From: Phycomyces nitens | Lineage: Eukaryota; Mucoromycota; Mucoromycetes; Mucorales; Phycomycetaceae | Length of the DNA: 64,000 bases | NCBI GenBank assembly: GCA_022702545.1 | Contig: JAHRBC010000001.1 | Span: 9,858,001-9,922,000, forward strand | Reading direction: 5' to 3' | Part shown: positions 55,006 through 64,000 of the stretch, one piece after another | Position numbering within the stretch: the first letter of the stretch is position 1 | Layout: each line of letters begins with the position of its first letter | The notes under the pieces: generated by a model | The model's input: only the letters and a program-made list of their open reading frames with translations | Database searches by the model: none | What the model was told of the DNA's origin: nothing | Made by a program: the position numbers and the translations under genes

Positions 55006-58000
55006 TTAAGCATACATCTTTTTTGGTAAAGGAATGACCAGCATCTTCACATTAACACCAGACACCAGCTCAGCAGTCGCGACTTCCAAAAGAATACGAT
55101 GTACTGGCAATATACAATGATAATCATCTGGAGAGAAACTTGGCGAGCAGACCTCAACTCCTTCGTATTCACGTGTTCTACTTGGCATGTTGATGAGCCA
55201 TCTCACGAAAGCAAAGACATGAGTGGAATTATTTCCGATTGATGAACAACTGAGCTTGTGGAGGAACAAGTACTGAATTTGTCCTGTGTATGCTCGTGGA
55301 GGATCACCAACTCTACCCAGGAATAGTGCTTGAATGAATGACCCACGGTCTACGGAACCATTTTTGCCTTTATACGTCTGGCCGAGAAGATTGATAGATT
55401 TTATCTTTGTGATATGATTATCAACAAAGATACCTGAAGACGTTGCCTGATGATAATGCTGAAGACTTGGTATACCATATGATAGCCGATAGTACTCCAA
55501 CAACTGGAGATAATTTGTATCATCCATTACATATGGCTTTCTCACCAAGAGAGAGGAAGGGGCTCATTTCCCTTTATCGGAAATTCAGGCTTTAAAGATG
55601 CACACACAAATAGCTGAAGTATAAATGGCGTGTGTGAAAGAGGGGCAGAGGAGGAGGTGGCAGTTGTGGATGATGATGTGAGTTTTGACAGAAGAGGACG
55701 GAAAGAAGCTTGGTTCGGACAGGAGAGCATTTTTTGTACGTAGTCGCCCTTGTACATGTCTTCAACAAAAGTCTTCATGAATGTGGACTCAAATCCATCT
55801 CTTCTGTTGGTGTCGATCTTCTTCAACAGGCCATTGTACCTCTCGAACCCAAACAGCCAATAACCATACACAGGTCCAAAATCACGAATGGTTTCGCGAA
55901 GATGGATGTGCAGGTGCATGTTGCAGGTGAGAGTGGGAGCAGGATACAATTCTTCGCATTTCTGACAGAATCTTTCCAAATGGGCATGGGCGTCGTCAAG
56001 GTCATCAAACGTGATTGTTGGTGTTGCAAGGAGACGGCAAGCATCAACAAAGTCGATCCAATTCTTGAACTTATCCAGAGGAAGAACGTCTCTGAGCAGC
56101 ACAGGAGAATACACCAACACCCAGGATTTCCATTCATCAGCCTTCATATATGGAAATCCTCTACTGATCTTCGTCTTCAAAATGGTGTAGTCAGTTGGCA
56201 CCACCATTGATTCGGCCATTACTTGCATAGAAGCCAGCTTCCTATCCGTGATTAGACCACTAGTAGTCCACGTCTCGACCATCCTCTTGGCTGTACCCAA
56301 GAATAGGTTATGCATGGGATCAATGATCGTTCCATGTACTAGATCAAAGTATCCAAGGCGATGGAGTTGCGACCATCGAACACCATTTTCGACCTCCAAC
56401 TCATGCCTTTCTGAGGGCGTACTTGCACTCTTCCACACCTCAGCATGCAAACGGTTCTCCACACCACGACGACGACGCCACCCAGACTCATTGAACCCAC
56501 GGAAGTCCACACTGCTTGTCCCAGGAAGACGAGAAAATTTGCGACAACACTTGTAACAGGCGTTTGTGCTGTTATGGGACGTGAATCCACTTGTCTTTCT
56601 GGCTGCAGGGATGTCACATGCTACCATGAACAAAGCTGCACGGACGGTTGCTCCAGAAATGCATTCAAAGGTTGGGATAGTCATTCCCACGTACAGTTGT
56701 TCCAACTCATCAACCAAAGGCTTGAGATAATGGTTAATCTCTTCGGACTTTGGCTCCTTTGGCCCAGGCATGAGTCCAACAAGGATAGTGTTCTCTGCCT
56801 TAAACCGCTCCTCACGAGGCAAGTTGTTAACCACCAAGTAAATGGCCCCACAAGAGTATGTGACCCTGTCAAAGGGCTGGAACCAATCAATGTTCAACGT
56901 CAACATCAAAGAATGAGGATGGGCAACAAAAGATTCACCACTGATGTCTTTCAACTCCTTCCACATAACACCGTCAAAGATGTCGCACATTGTATCCATG
57001 ATCTTGAGCTCCTGATTCCAGTGTTGAATGCTTGCTTCAAAATCAGGGCGAAGGAAAAGAATTTTCAAGGCATGCTTCAATGACTGGTATTGGAACACGC
57101 GCTTGGGAACCAATGCTCCAGACGATGTAACCTTGGTCAACTTGCAGTTGCAGGTCAGACGTGCACCAGCTTTCGTGAAAACACAGTGAGGGGGGACAGA
57201 CTGGTTTTCTTCATAAACTGCGTGGCAATCAGGACAGGCTACGAATCTCCTGATACCGTTGGAAATCGCAGAATATCCTGTCATTCTTTGCAGGCCAAGA
57301 AGACTGGATGGGAGCTGGAAATCCTGCTCGTAAATCGTCAAGAGTGTGTTGATGAACTCGATCAAGACAACAGCACCCTTGTTGACCACATAGCGGGATG
57401 CAAAGAGGACAACAAAAACGGCAATAAACCTGTGCACAGGATTTTCAGGCATATTGGGGGTTGGGAAAGGGTCTATTTTAAAATCGAAAAAATTAATATT
57501 CAATTCTTTTCAGGCTTTTTCTTTGCTGCTTTCTCTTTGCTTTTGGCTATGCAACACGCACCTTCACTGTCGAATTCCTCAACCTCGATCTCAACTTCAT
57601 CTTCGCCTTCATCTTCTTCATCATCGCTTTCGTCATCGCGTTCGCCATCGGCATTGGCCTCATTAGCAACTGAATCGCCCTCATCCAGCATTACATCGGC
57701 ATCCCAAAAGGTGAGTTGGTCTGACCGTCCAATACATCCGAGGGTCCAGACTGTTGAGTAGAAATGACCGCTTATAGAATATAATAGTTTCTTAGTCTCT
57801 ACTTTTTTTCAAATAAACTTTTCTTACATTGAATATCAATATCCATGTCTGCTTGAGTGTCTGTGTTTCATACCGCCGAAATTATTATACAATACATAAA
57901 AATAAACACTGAAATTATCATACCAATCTCATTTGAGTTGCTCTGTTCAATTCTTGCTCTCTTGCTATGACGCTGAGCAGTTCGGCTTGCTACCAATGTG

Positions 58001-58071
58001 TAGCCTTGGCCATTGTTGTTGCATCTATTGCAATAGCACTTGGTGTTGTAAAAAGTATTTGAAGATGACAT
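55006..58071 (-). pseudogene. Gene B7, T7 transposase with two one-base frameshifts
   Basis: Minus-strand exons 58071-57924 (CYCNRC finger), 57860-57828, 57750-57562 (acidic) and 57472-55006. In exon 3 a run of T is one base short near 57706-57709, shifting out of frame before MLDEGDSVANEANADG. In exon 4 a second shift lies near 55548-55560 after KGNEPLPL. All catalytic landmarks are otherwise present (NIDWFQPFDRV, GLMPGPKEPKS, ACDIPAARKTSGF, IDPMHNLFLGTAKRMVETW, HLHIHLRETIRDFG). Since shifts sit at or next to short repeats in an otherwise fresh element, assembly error is a live alternative. Confidence 0.85.
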
Positions 58072-58318
58072 TGTGTTTGTGTTTATAATGTTAAAACAAA
58101 AAGGAAACGAGTGTTACATATACTTTATTTATTAATATTTTATAGTGGTAAAAAAGCAACGTTGTTTTATTCTTTTTAATCAAGCCAATGGGGTCAAGCA
58201 AAAGAACGTTTTTAATCAGAACACAAAAAAAGGTGTTGAGCTGCAAATTTGCCCTAATTTTCCTCAGGTAGACAGCTTTGCTCACACATGAGTATTCAGA
58301 CCCATTTTTCCAGTGCAA

Positions 58319-58393
58319 GGTAAAAACTTCAAAGTCACTTAGTAAATTGAGGGTTGGTGGTTGTTGCTACAAAATTCTACAACACTTGTGTCA
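58319..58393 (-). mobile_element. LTR-like unit 0, right end after T7
   Basis: Continues unit 0 beyond the second CAA and ends TTCTACAACACTTGTGTCA at 58393, followed by AAGA. Confidence 0.7.
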
Positions 58394-58397
58394 AAGA

Positions 58398-59149
58398 TGA
58401 CGCGTGATGTGTATATACGGTTGTGTATAGTGATGAACGATGGCAAATAATAAAACGATAATAAAGATAAAGAAAATGACTAATGAAACTCAACAGTATA
58501 TTCCCAAAATGTAACCGGGCAAAATATCACTGCTCTTCAGAGATCGAAAAGTACAAATAAAATAAAATAGAACTGGTATTAAACCCAACGAAAGATATGT
58601 TTTATTGATTGAAAACTGAATGTCTTTTATAGACATTCAGAATCGAAAAAGAATAACCAAAAATAATAAAATAACTGGATGGAATTGTGCCATCGCAGTC
58701 AATGTAAAACGAAGAATAAAGAAATAAGTGAATAAAATGATGCAATTCTAGACAAGTGTGATAAAGTATAGTATAAAAATATTGTAAAAATAATAAAGGT
58801 AAAAATGGAAGAAGTACATTGTACAAAGACAATTGTTTAAAGAGGTGTTAAATGGTGCAATCCTGCAAGAAGGTGTCAAGGATTCACAAAAGAAATAGAA
58901 AAGGAAATAATATAAAAAAGGAAATAAATAAATGTGATAAAATAAAAACGGGAAAAGACTAGGAAGAAAGAAAAATATAGAAACTCGGGGATCGCCCTGC
59001 CAACGTCACCTCACCGGAAACCCGCCCAACTCACTCGGCTCGGACTTCTTACTCGGGCTAGCCCGGCCTCCGACACCTTCTACGTCTATGCCCGGGCCCT
59101 TGGTCCGGCTTTATGGTTGAAACCAAACCTGCCCACAACACACGTGTCA
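58398..59149 (-). mobile_element. LTR-like unit 1
   Basis: 752 bp, starts TGACGCGTGATGTG and ends ACACACGTGTCA; AAGA on both sides. The reverse strand has TATAAAAG at about 58627-58634 followed by AATAAAAC at about 58599-58606, the spacing of a promoter and poly(A) signal in an LTR. The right third is GC-rich (CGGGCTAGCCCGG, GGGCCCTTGGTCCGG). No protein-coding content. Confidence 0.72.
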
Positions 59150-59153
59150 AAGA

Positions 59154-59831
59154 TGACGCGTGATGTGTTTGTATGGTTGTGTATGGTAACCGAACGGGCG
59201 ACAAATAAAATATATAAAAGAAACAATGAAAGAACCAGTAAAAGACTAACAAAACTCAACAGAAATATCCCCAAAATGACCGGGCAAAATATAACTGCTC
59301 TTCAGAGATCGAGAGCTTAAACTCAAAAGAATAAAATAACCGTAAAATTGATCGTAAAACTGACTGATGATCTTTATTTCATTAGAAAAGAATGTCTTTT
59401 ATAGACAAAGAAAATAACTAAAAGAATAACCGAAAAATGAAATAATAAAATAATAAAATGATGCCATCAAGGCCAAAGGAAAAATATAATAAAAAATACT
59501 ATAACATAGTAAAGAAAAGGGTAAGACAAAGAAGTAGGGGAAATAAACTAAAGAAGTACAGAATGGTGCAATCCTGCAAGAAAGTGAGAAAGGATTCACA
59601 AAGGAAATATAAAAGGAAAGAGTATAAAAAAGGAAATAATAAAATGTGATAAAATAAAAATAAAGAAAAATTGAAAAGAAGGAGAAATAAAGAAACTCGG
59701 GGATCGGCCATCCTTACTCGGCTCGGACTTCTTCTTCGGACTGGTCCGGCCTCCGACCCCTCCTAGGCCTGTTCCGGGCCCTTGGTCCGGCTTTATGGTC
59801 GAAACCAAACCTGTCCACAACACACGTGTCA
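59154..59831 (-). mobile_element. LTR-like unit 2
   Basis: 678 bp, starts TGACGCGTGATGTG, ends ACACACGTGTCA, flanked by AAGA. Shares with unit 1 the 5' TGTATGGTTGTGTATGGT segment, the CTCTTCAGAGATCGA block, the TATAAAAGAC box and the GC-rich right third ending AAACCAAACCTGTCCACAACA. Confidence 0.72.
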
Positions 59832-59835
59832 AAGA

Positions 59836-60849
59836 TGACGCGTGTTGAGTTTGTTGTGATGTGAAAACGAGTCAGAAAATATAATAAATTAAATACCACT
59901 CGTTGACAATAACGATGGTGCGATAGAGATAGACAATAACGGGGGTAGAAACCGAAATTTGGACAGCAAGAAACGGACAAGAGAAAGAAAAGGTGAAAAT
60001 ATGGATAGAGATATATAACTTCGCTCGGGACAGTTGAATATATTCTTGACAGCAATGGAAACAGGGAGGAAGAGATATAATAGGAGAGGGGAACTAGATA
60101 ATTTCACTCAGGACAATTACTAAAGTTGACAGCAAGGTACTGGGAAGATACAGATTTGGACGGAAAAGGGAATTGGATGAAAAGAAAAATCAATCTTGGC
60201 ACAGGTATGACTAGGAATTTCTATACAAGACAATTCACTAGTTCAGGGACGGAAATTAAGAGAGAGGTAACTGATAATGTTTATTGATTGAAATTTTGGT
60301 CTCTTATATAGACTTCGTAAAATGTTACTTTGTAGATAATTATGAATTGATTAATAATGGATTATAGAAAATGGGTGTGAGAACGAAAAATAGAACAGTA
60401 ATATGAGATAATGGATACGGATAATGAGAGATTGTGTAAAATGTAAAATGATAAAACAAGACAGAGATATGAAAATATGAGAAAACAAGATGTGCAGTAA
60501 GGATGATAATGTAAAAATGGGTGACAATAATGATAAAGAAAATATAGATATGTGAGAAAAATGTAGAGTGAAGATAAGGATAAATGCGCACAGACAGGAA
60601 CATGGGGAAAGAGAAAATGAGATAGATGACAAAAGGTGGACACAAGAATGATAATTGAAATGCAGATAATGGGAGATAAAGATGGAAGTATAAAGAGGTA
60701 TATGGGTAAAAAGTGACTTGCGATGCGATATGAGTGACGTCGCCATATTGACTGGACACGACGTCACTCTTTCTGGCAAGGCAGTCTGGAAAAGGATGAC
60801 GTTGCTTGCGAAAGTGGGCGAAGCTGGAAAAACTACAACACCCGTGTCA
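59836..60849 (-). mobile_element. LTR-like unit 3, adjacent to the tRNA gene
   Basis: 1014 bp, starts TGACGCGTGTTGAG, ends ACACCCGTGTCA, then AAGA and TGCGCT before the first base of the tRNA. Its right half is purine-rich and resembles unit -1 rather than units 1-2. Reverse-strand TATATAAGAG near 60301-60310 and AATAAAC near 60281. Confidence 0.72.
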
Positions 60850-60859
60850 AAGATGCGCT

Positions 60860-60930
60860 GGTTGTGTAGTGTAATGGTTATCACGGTAGACTTTGAATCT
60901 ACCAATCCGAGTTCGATCCTCGGCACGACC
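60860..60930 (+). tRNA. tRNA-Gln (anticodon UUG)
   Basis: 71 nt fold into a standard cloverleaf: acceptor GGTTGTG pairs with CACGACC, D arm contains AATGGTTA, anticodon stem GTAGA/TCTAC with loop CTTTGAA (anticodon TTG), T stem CCGAG/CTCGG with loop TTCGATC. There is no intron. It is followed at once by TTTTT, a Pol III terminator. It reads CAA codons. It is the landmark for the LTR-like stack upstream. Confidence 0.95.
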
Positions 60931-60935
60931 TTTTT
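60931..60935 (+). terminator. Pol III terminator of the tRNA gene
   Basis: Run of five T directly after the tRNA 3' end. Confidence 0.8.
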
Positions 60936-60954
60936 GAATGATTTTGGAACTTGT

Positions 60955-61270
60955 TGTCGTTCCTGATCTGGGATGGTCTTCCTTTTACTATAACAAAGCC
61001 AAAAGGTCAATCCCACTGGGGAAACAGGAGTATACGTAAAATCAAAGAGAGGATAAAAGATGCTTTTTATTATTATGACTTTGGTTATCTTATATAGTTC
61101 TCTAACTAATACTGCGCATTATCCGCAGTAGTTATTATATGATATTTTCATAAAAGAAGAGACATTGTACTGCGGTTAATGCTCAGGAAGATGTTACTGC
61201 GCATAAAGAAGTACTGCGGTTAATCATCTTCAGATGTTATGGATTCATCAAAATAATGTCAGAGTTGACA
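60955..61270 (-). mobile_element. Solo or terminal LTR of the gypsy3 family, inverted
   Basis: Reverse complement of the gypsy3 LTR at 61681-61991: starts TGTCGTTCCTGATCTGGG and ends near AATGTCAGAGTTGACA, where the gypsy3 LTR would have CCGACA. It begins 24 bp downstream of the tRNA. No internal sequence follows. Confidence 0.85.
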
Positions 61271-61603
61271 TAGCGAATAATAACCCAGATAATCAGGTAC
61301 CCAATCGGTAATGCTTTTAACATATGTCTTCAAGGTTATACCGATTGGTTCCCCTTTTTGTAAAACCAAGACATATTCTCATCGCCTCTCATAAAGAGAT
61401 AACCAATGTGTCTTGAGTAAAAAGTAATTAGTTTAGATAGTTTCACTTATAAAATCTGTATAAATACTACAACGATTTGTATCAATAAAAAAGCATTCAA
61501 TTCTCTATATTCCTATTTATCCTAAACGTCCTAGTTGGTGGTGATCTATTGCAAAACTCATCTAAGTCAAGCATTAGCAAGATACACCCAGTCAAGACTT
61601 GAC
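61271..61603. other. Possible remnant of another LTR
   Basis: Contains a TATAAATAC box near 61455 and AATAAAAAAG near 61484 in plus orientation, followed by TTGGTGGTGATC near 61540, which resembles a primer-binding site. No paired copy in the window, so this remains tentative. Confidence 0.35.
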
Positions 61604-61617
61604 AATAATGTCCGACA

Positions 61618-61738
61618 GAAGTACTGCGGTTAATCATCAGATTTTACGGATTCATCAAAATAATGTCCGACACATGACAATGTCGGACATTATTTTGATG
61701 AATCCGTAAAATCTGAAGATGATTAACCGCAGTACTTC
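61618..61738. repeat. Palindrome of LTR ends (55-58 bp arms)
   Basis: 61618-61672 is the reverse complement of the first 58 bp of the gypsy3 LTR (61681-61738) apart from three bases, with an 8-bp spacer. It is a head-to-head join of two LTR ends. Confidence 0.85.
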
Positions 61739-61991
61739 TTTATGCGCAGTAACATCTTCCTGAGCATTAACCGCAGTACAATGTCTCTTCTTTTATGAAA
61801 ATATCATATAATAACTACTGCGGATAATGCGCAGTATTAGTTAGAGAACTATATAAGATAACCAAAGTCATAATAATAAAAAGCATCTTTTATCCTCTCT
61901 TTGATTTTACGTATACTCCTGTTTCCCCAGTGGGATTGACCTTTTGGCTTTGTTATAGTAAAAGGAAGACCATCCCAGATCAGGAACGACA
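61681..61991 (+). repeat. 5' LTR of gypsy3
   Basis: 311 bp from TGTCGGACATT to AGGAACGACA; the inverted partner at 60955-61270 confirms the limits. Contains TATATAAGATAACC near 61849. The following ATTGGTAGCTGAAGC is the likely primer-binding region. The 3' LTR lies beyond the window. Confidence 0.85.
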
Positions 61992-62030
61992 ATTGGTAGC
62001 TGAAGCTATTTTTCCTCCTAATAAATTTTG

Positions 62031-63149
62031 ATGAATCCGGTTGAAAGACACCAAGAAACACTTGACAACAAAACACTTAGCCAGTTCGAGATTGAAGAAC
62101 GAGTCCAGAACTTGTTACCCAGCGAACTAGTAACCGACTATAAGAAGAACCGGCGTGTACCATACGTACCCGAAGAACAAAGAATCAAGAGTACTCCTGC
62201 ACGAGAAGAAAAGTGGTCCGAACTTGCCCAACACCTTGCCGCGACACTAACAGGAAAGAACAGAAAACCAGAAGAAATGGCCCCTCCACCTGTCACAGTC
62301 ACAGCCGAAGCCATAGCAGCAGCTGTGGCTGAAGCGATGAAGGCAGTAACTGCACAGCAAGACTCGCGAGCAGAACGTATAAAACAACCAGATTGTTTTA
62401 GAGGAGAACGATCTGCCGCAGTTGTCGATGGTTGGCTGCGCGCAGTCGAACGTTACACCAAGTACTACAATTTCACCCCCACCAGAGCCTGTGATTTTGC
62501 AGTGAACCTGCTGCGTGACCGAGCCGACACTTGGTGGCGACGAATGGAACTCAAGGAGAAGCATCCAACAACCTGGGACGAATTTAGACTTGCTCTTTCA
62601 GGAGAATTCCGCCCAGTATACTCGTTACAGACCTCTAGGGACCGCCTCGCAAGACTATACCAAAGAGGAACTGTGGCCGAGTACATCGATGCCTTCCAAG
62701 ACATCCAGCTGGAGCTTCCTGGGATGAACGACGAAGAAGCTCTTGACAAGTTTGTCTGAGGTCTCCACCCAAGTGTGCGTGGTAATGTCCTTGCTGCCCG
62801 CCCTGTCGACGTTGACGATGCCTGTAACATTGCCTTGGCATATGCCAGTGGTCTCCAGCTTGGTCAACAAGAAATGTACACGCCTGCCCCATTGCCTCAA
62901 CAATACCAGCCACAGTACAAACCACAATACCAGCAGTATAGTGGACCCGAGCCCATGGACCTGGATGCAATCAATGGCCGCCGCAACAACTACCAGTCCC
63001 GTCCCCAGCCAGCACGAACCAGTGCTACTTGCCATTGGTGTGGCAAGCCCGGCCATATCAAGAGGAATTGCAGACAACGCATGGCTGTGATTAAGCAGTT
63101 GGATGAGGAGCACCGAAAGAAGCAGGATTTTCGCGAAACACAACCGTAG
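62031..63149 (+). pseudogene. Gag of gypsy3 with one internal stop
   Basis: ATG at 62031 (MNPVERHQETLDNK). The frame has a Pro/Ala-rich helix, the capsid region (AVVDGWLRAVERYTKYY, RADTWWRRMELKEKHPTTW, LYQRGTVAEYIDAFQDI) and a zinc knuckle CHWCGKPGHIKRNC. A TGA at 62757-62759 interrupts DKFV-x-GLHPSVRG, where gypsy gags have Arg or Gln, so CGA to TGA is likely. After it the same frame stays open to a TAG at 63147-63149. Confidence 0.88.
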
Positions 63150-63169
63150 CGGGAGGTCGGTTGTGTACA

Positions 63170-64000
63170 ATGGAAGAAAATTCCTCCCCACAGGCCAGTA
63201 TCAATAATGAGCCTATTGAACATTTGAGTAATAAAGAAACTTGTGACCAGTATAAAGTTGTTACCAATGAAGAGAACAAGACTATTTCTGAAGAGAACTG
63301 TGACCCTTGTCTCACCGCCGATCAAAGTTTTCTTGAAGATCTTCACTCTGCTGTGGATACCGATCTCCCTCTGTATGCTGCTACACTCAATGGACAACAG
63401 ATATTGGTTCTCGTCGATAGTGGTGCTAGTGCAAACTATGTATCCCCGCAAATCACTCATTTAGCCACACTTGTCACGGATATCCCTGGGCGATCAGTTG
63501 AAACTGCCGGCGGACACAGCATTAATATTAATCGAAAAGCCACATTAACTCTCTCTCTTAACGGCTATAATGATGTTGTTGATGCCTTCGTGTTCCCCAC
63601 CAAATTCGACCTGATCCTCGGACGCACATGGTTGCAGAATGCCAAACCCGTTCCCGATTGGCATAGTGACAGCTGGTTACTCTTGCGTGATGGCTATGAA
63701 TTTGTCCTGCATCCTTATGGTAACCGCCCGATGAAGCCTCACCTGGGCTACCTCATATCTGCCAAGCAAGTCCAGAAACTCTCTCGGAGGGAGGAGGCTG
63801 AATGCTTTTTGTTGCACATCAAGAGCGAGAAAGGTGAAATGACAAAAGACGAGCAATGGACATCATTGGTGAAAGAGTTTGATGACGTTTTCCAAGATGG
63901 TTTGCCCGGATTACCGCCAAGCCGTGATGTTCAACATGTAATAAACACTGGCGATGCATACCCTGTTAACAAACCACCGTTCAAGATGAGCCCGCGCGAA
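63170..64000 (+). CDS. gypsy3 pol, protease and start of reverse transcriptase (runs off the window)
   Basis: From ATG 63170 the frame is open to the last base (277 codons), in the -1 register relative to gag. Retropepsin landmarks: LVLVDSGASANYV with the catalytic Asp present, and LILGRTWLQNA. Then comes the linker FDDVFQDGLPGLPPSRDVQH that precedes the RT domain in gypsy elements. The start could lie further upstream if translated by frameshifting from gag. Confidence 0.9.
   Translation, partial: MEENSSPQASINNEPIEHLSNKETCDQYKVVTNEENKTISEENCDPCLTADQSFLEDLHSAVDTDLPLYAATLNGQQILVLVDSGASANYVSPQITHLATLVTDIPGRSVETAGGHSININRKATLTLSLNGYNDVVDAFVFPTKFDLILGRTWLQNAKPVPDWHSDSWLLLRDGYEFVLHPYGNRPMKPHLGYLISAKQVQKLSRREEAECFLLHIKSEKGEMTKDEQWTSLVKEFDDVFQDGLPGLPPSRDVQHVINTGDAYPVNKPPFKMSPRE

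Larger units (their letters stand above)
51825..58315. mobile_element. Complete transposon T7 (CACTGG family), target duplication CAA
   Basis: Perfect terminal inverted repeat of about 32 bp starting CACTGGAAAAATGGGTCTG at 51825 and ending at 58315; CAA on both sides (51822-51824 and 58316-58318). Length 6491 bp. It holds the micro-exon arm, A7 (+) and B7 (-). Both structural ends are intact but B7 carries two one-base frameshifts. Confidence 0.97.

Noticed and set aside
59836..60849. LTR-like units as DNA transposons with 9-bp inverted tips
   Set aside because: Promoter and poly(A)-like signals at LTR spacing on the reverse strand and TG...CA tips favour LTRs; still not fully excluded without an internal region.

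Overview
The window is an AT-rich, intron-rich piece of fungal chromosome made almost entirely of transposable elements. Small GT-AG introns of about 50-80 bp, DIRS-type tyrosine-recombinase retrotransposons, chromodomain Ty3/gypsy elements and several CACTA-like Tnp2 transposons together fit an early-diverging fungus, most likely Mucoromycota. That placement is inference. The only clear host gene I can support is a tRNA-Gln(UUG) at 60860-60930. Layout: 1-891 is the 3' end of an unrecognised protein; 892-7.2 kb is a divergent Tnp2-type transposon (T1); 7.5-10.9 kb is a decayed DIRS element beside a gypsy/DIRS patchwork; 10.9-12.5 kb is a gypsy element (gypsy2) cut by transposon T2; 12.5-24.7 kb is a nested chain T2, T3, T4; 24.7-26.6 kb is a broken Harbinger element; 26.6-39.5 kb is a CACTA element (S1, ends CACTACGGC) holding a complete nested transposon T5; 39.5-46.2 kb holds the far end of T4 (interrupted by gypsy1) and a fragment T6; 46.2-50.4 kb has remnants including a second CACTA copy (S2); 50.4-60.85 kb is a head-to-tail stack of LTR-like units ending 10 bp before the tRNA, with complete transposon T7 inside one of them; 61-64 kb is gypsy3, running off the window. 

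The recurring theme is one transposon family seen seven times (T1-T7). Its ends are CACTGG(A/G)AAAA and its target duplication is 3 bp (T5: ATA; T7: CAA). Each fuller copy carries two convergent spliced genes. Gene B is a Tnp2-like transposase of about 930-960 aa with an N-terminal Cys/His finger. Gene A is a 305-355 aa companion whose second exon is 306 bp in all five copies. Beyond gene A, on the opposite strand, lies a third block of short exon-like pieces with good GT-AG borders that is repeated between copies and has no obvious known product. T5 looks intact and potentially autonomous; the others carry stops, frameshifts or insertions. 

S1 carries its own intact seven-exon Tnp2-type transposase (gene Q) and a divergently transcribed 270-aa companion (gene P). 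P is split exactly by T5, and removing T5 plus one ATA restores the frame. The last 2 kb of Q is packed with the pentamer ATACC on the coding strand in every reading frame. The LTR-like stack upstream of the tRNA has AAGA between units, as expected if a retroelement repeatedly used the same site upstream of a Pol III gene. Many inactivations are CGA-to-TGA changes, pointing to C-to-T decay. All coordinates and exon borders were read by hand from the sequence; no database search or computed alignment was possible.
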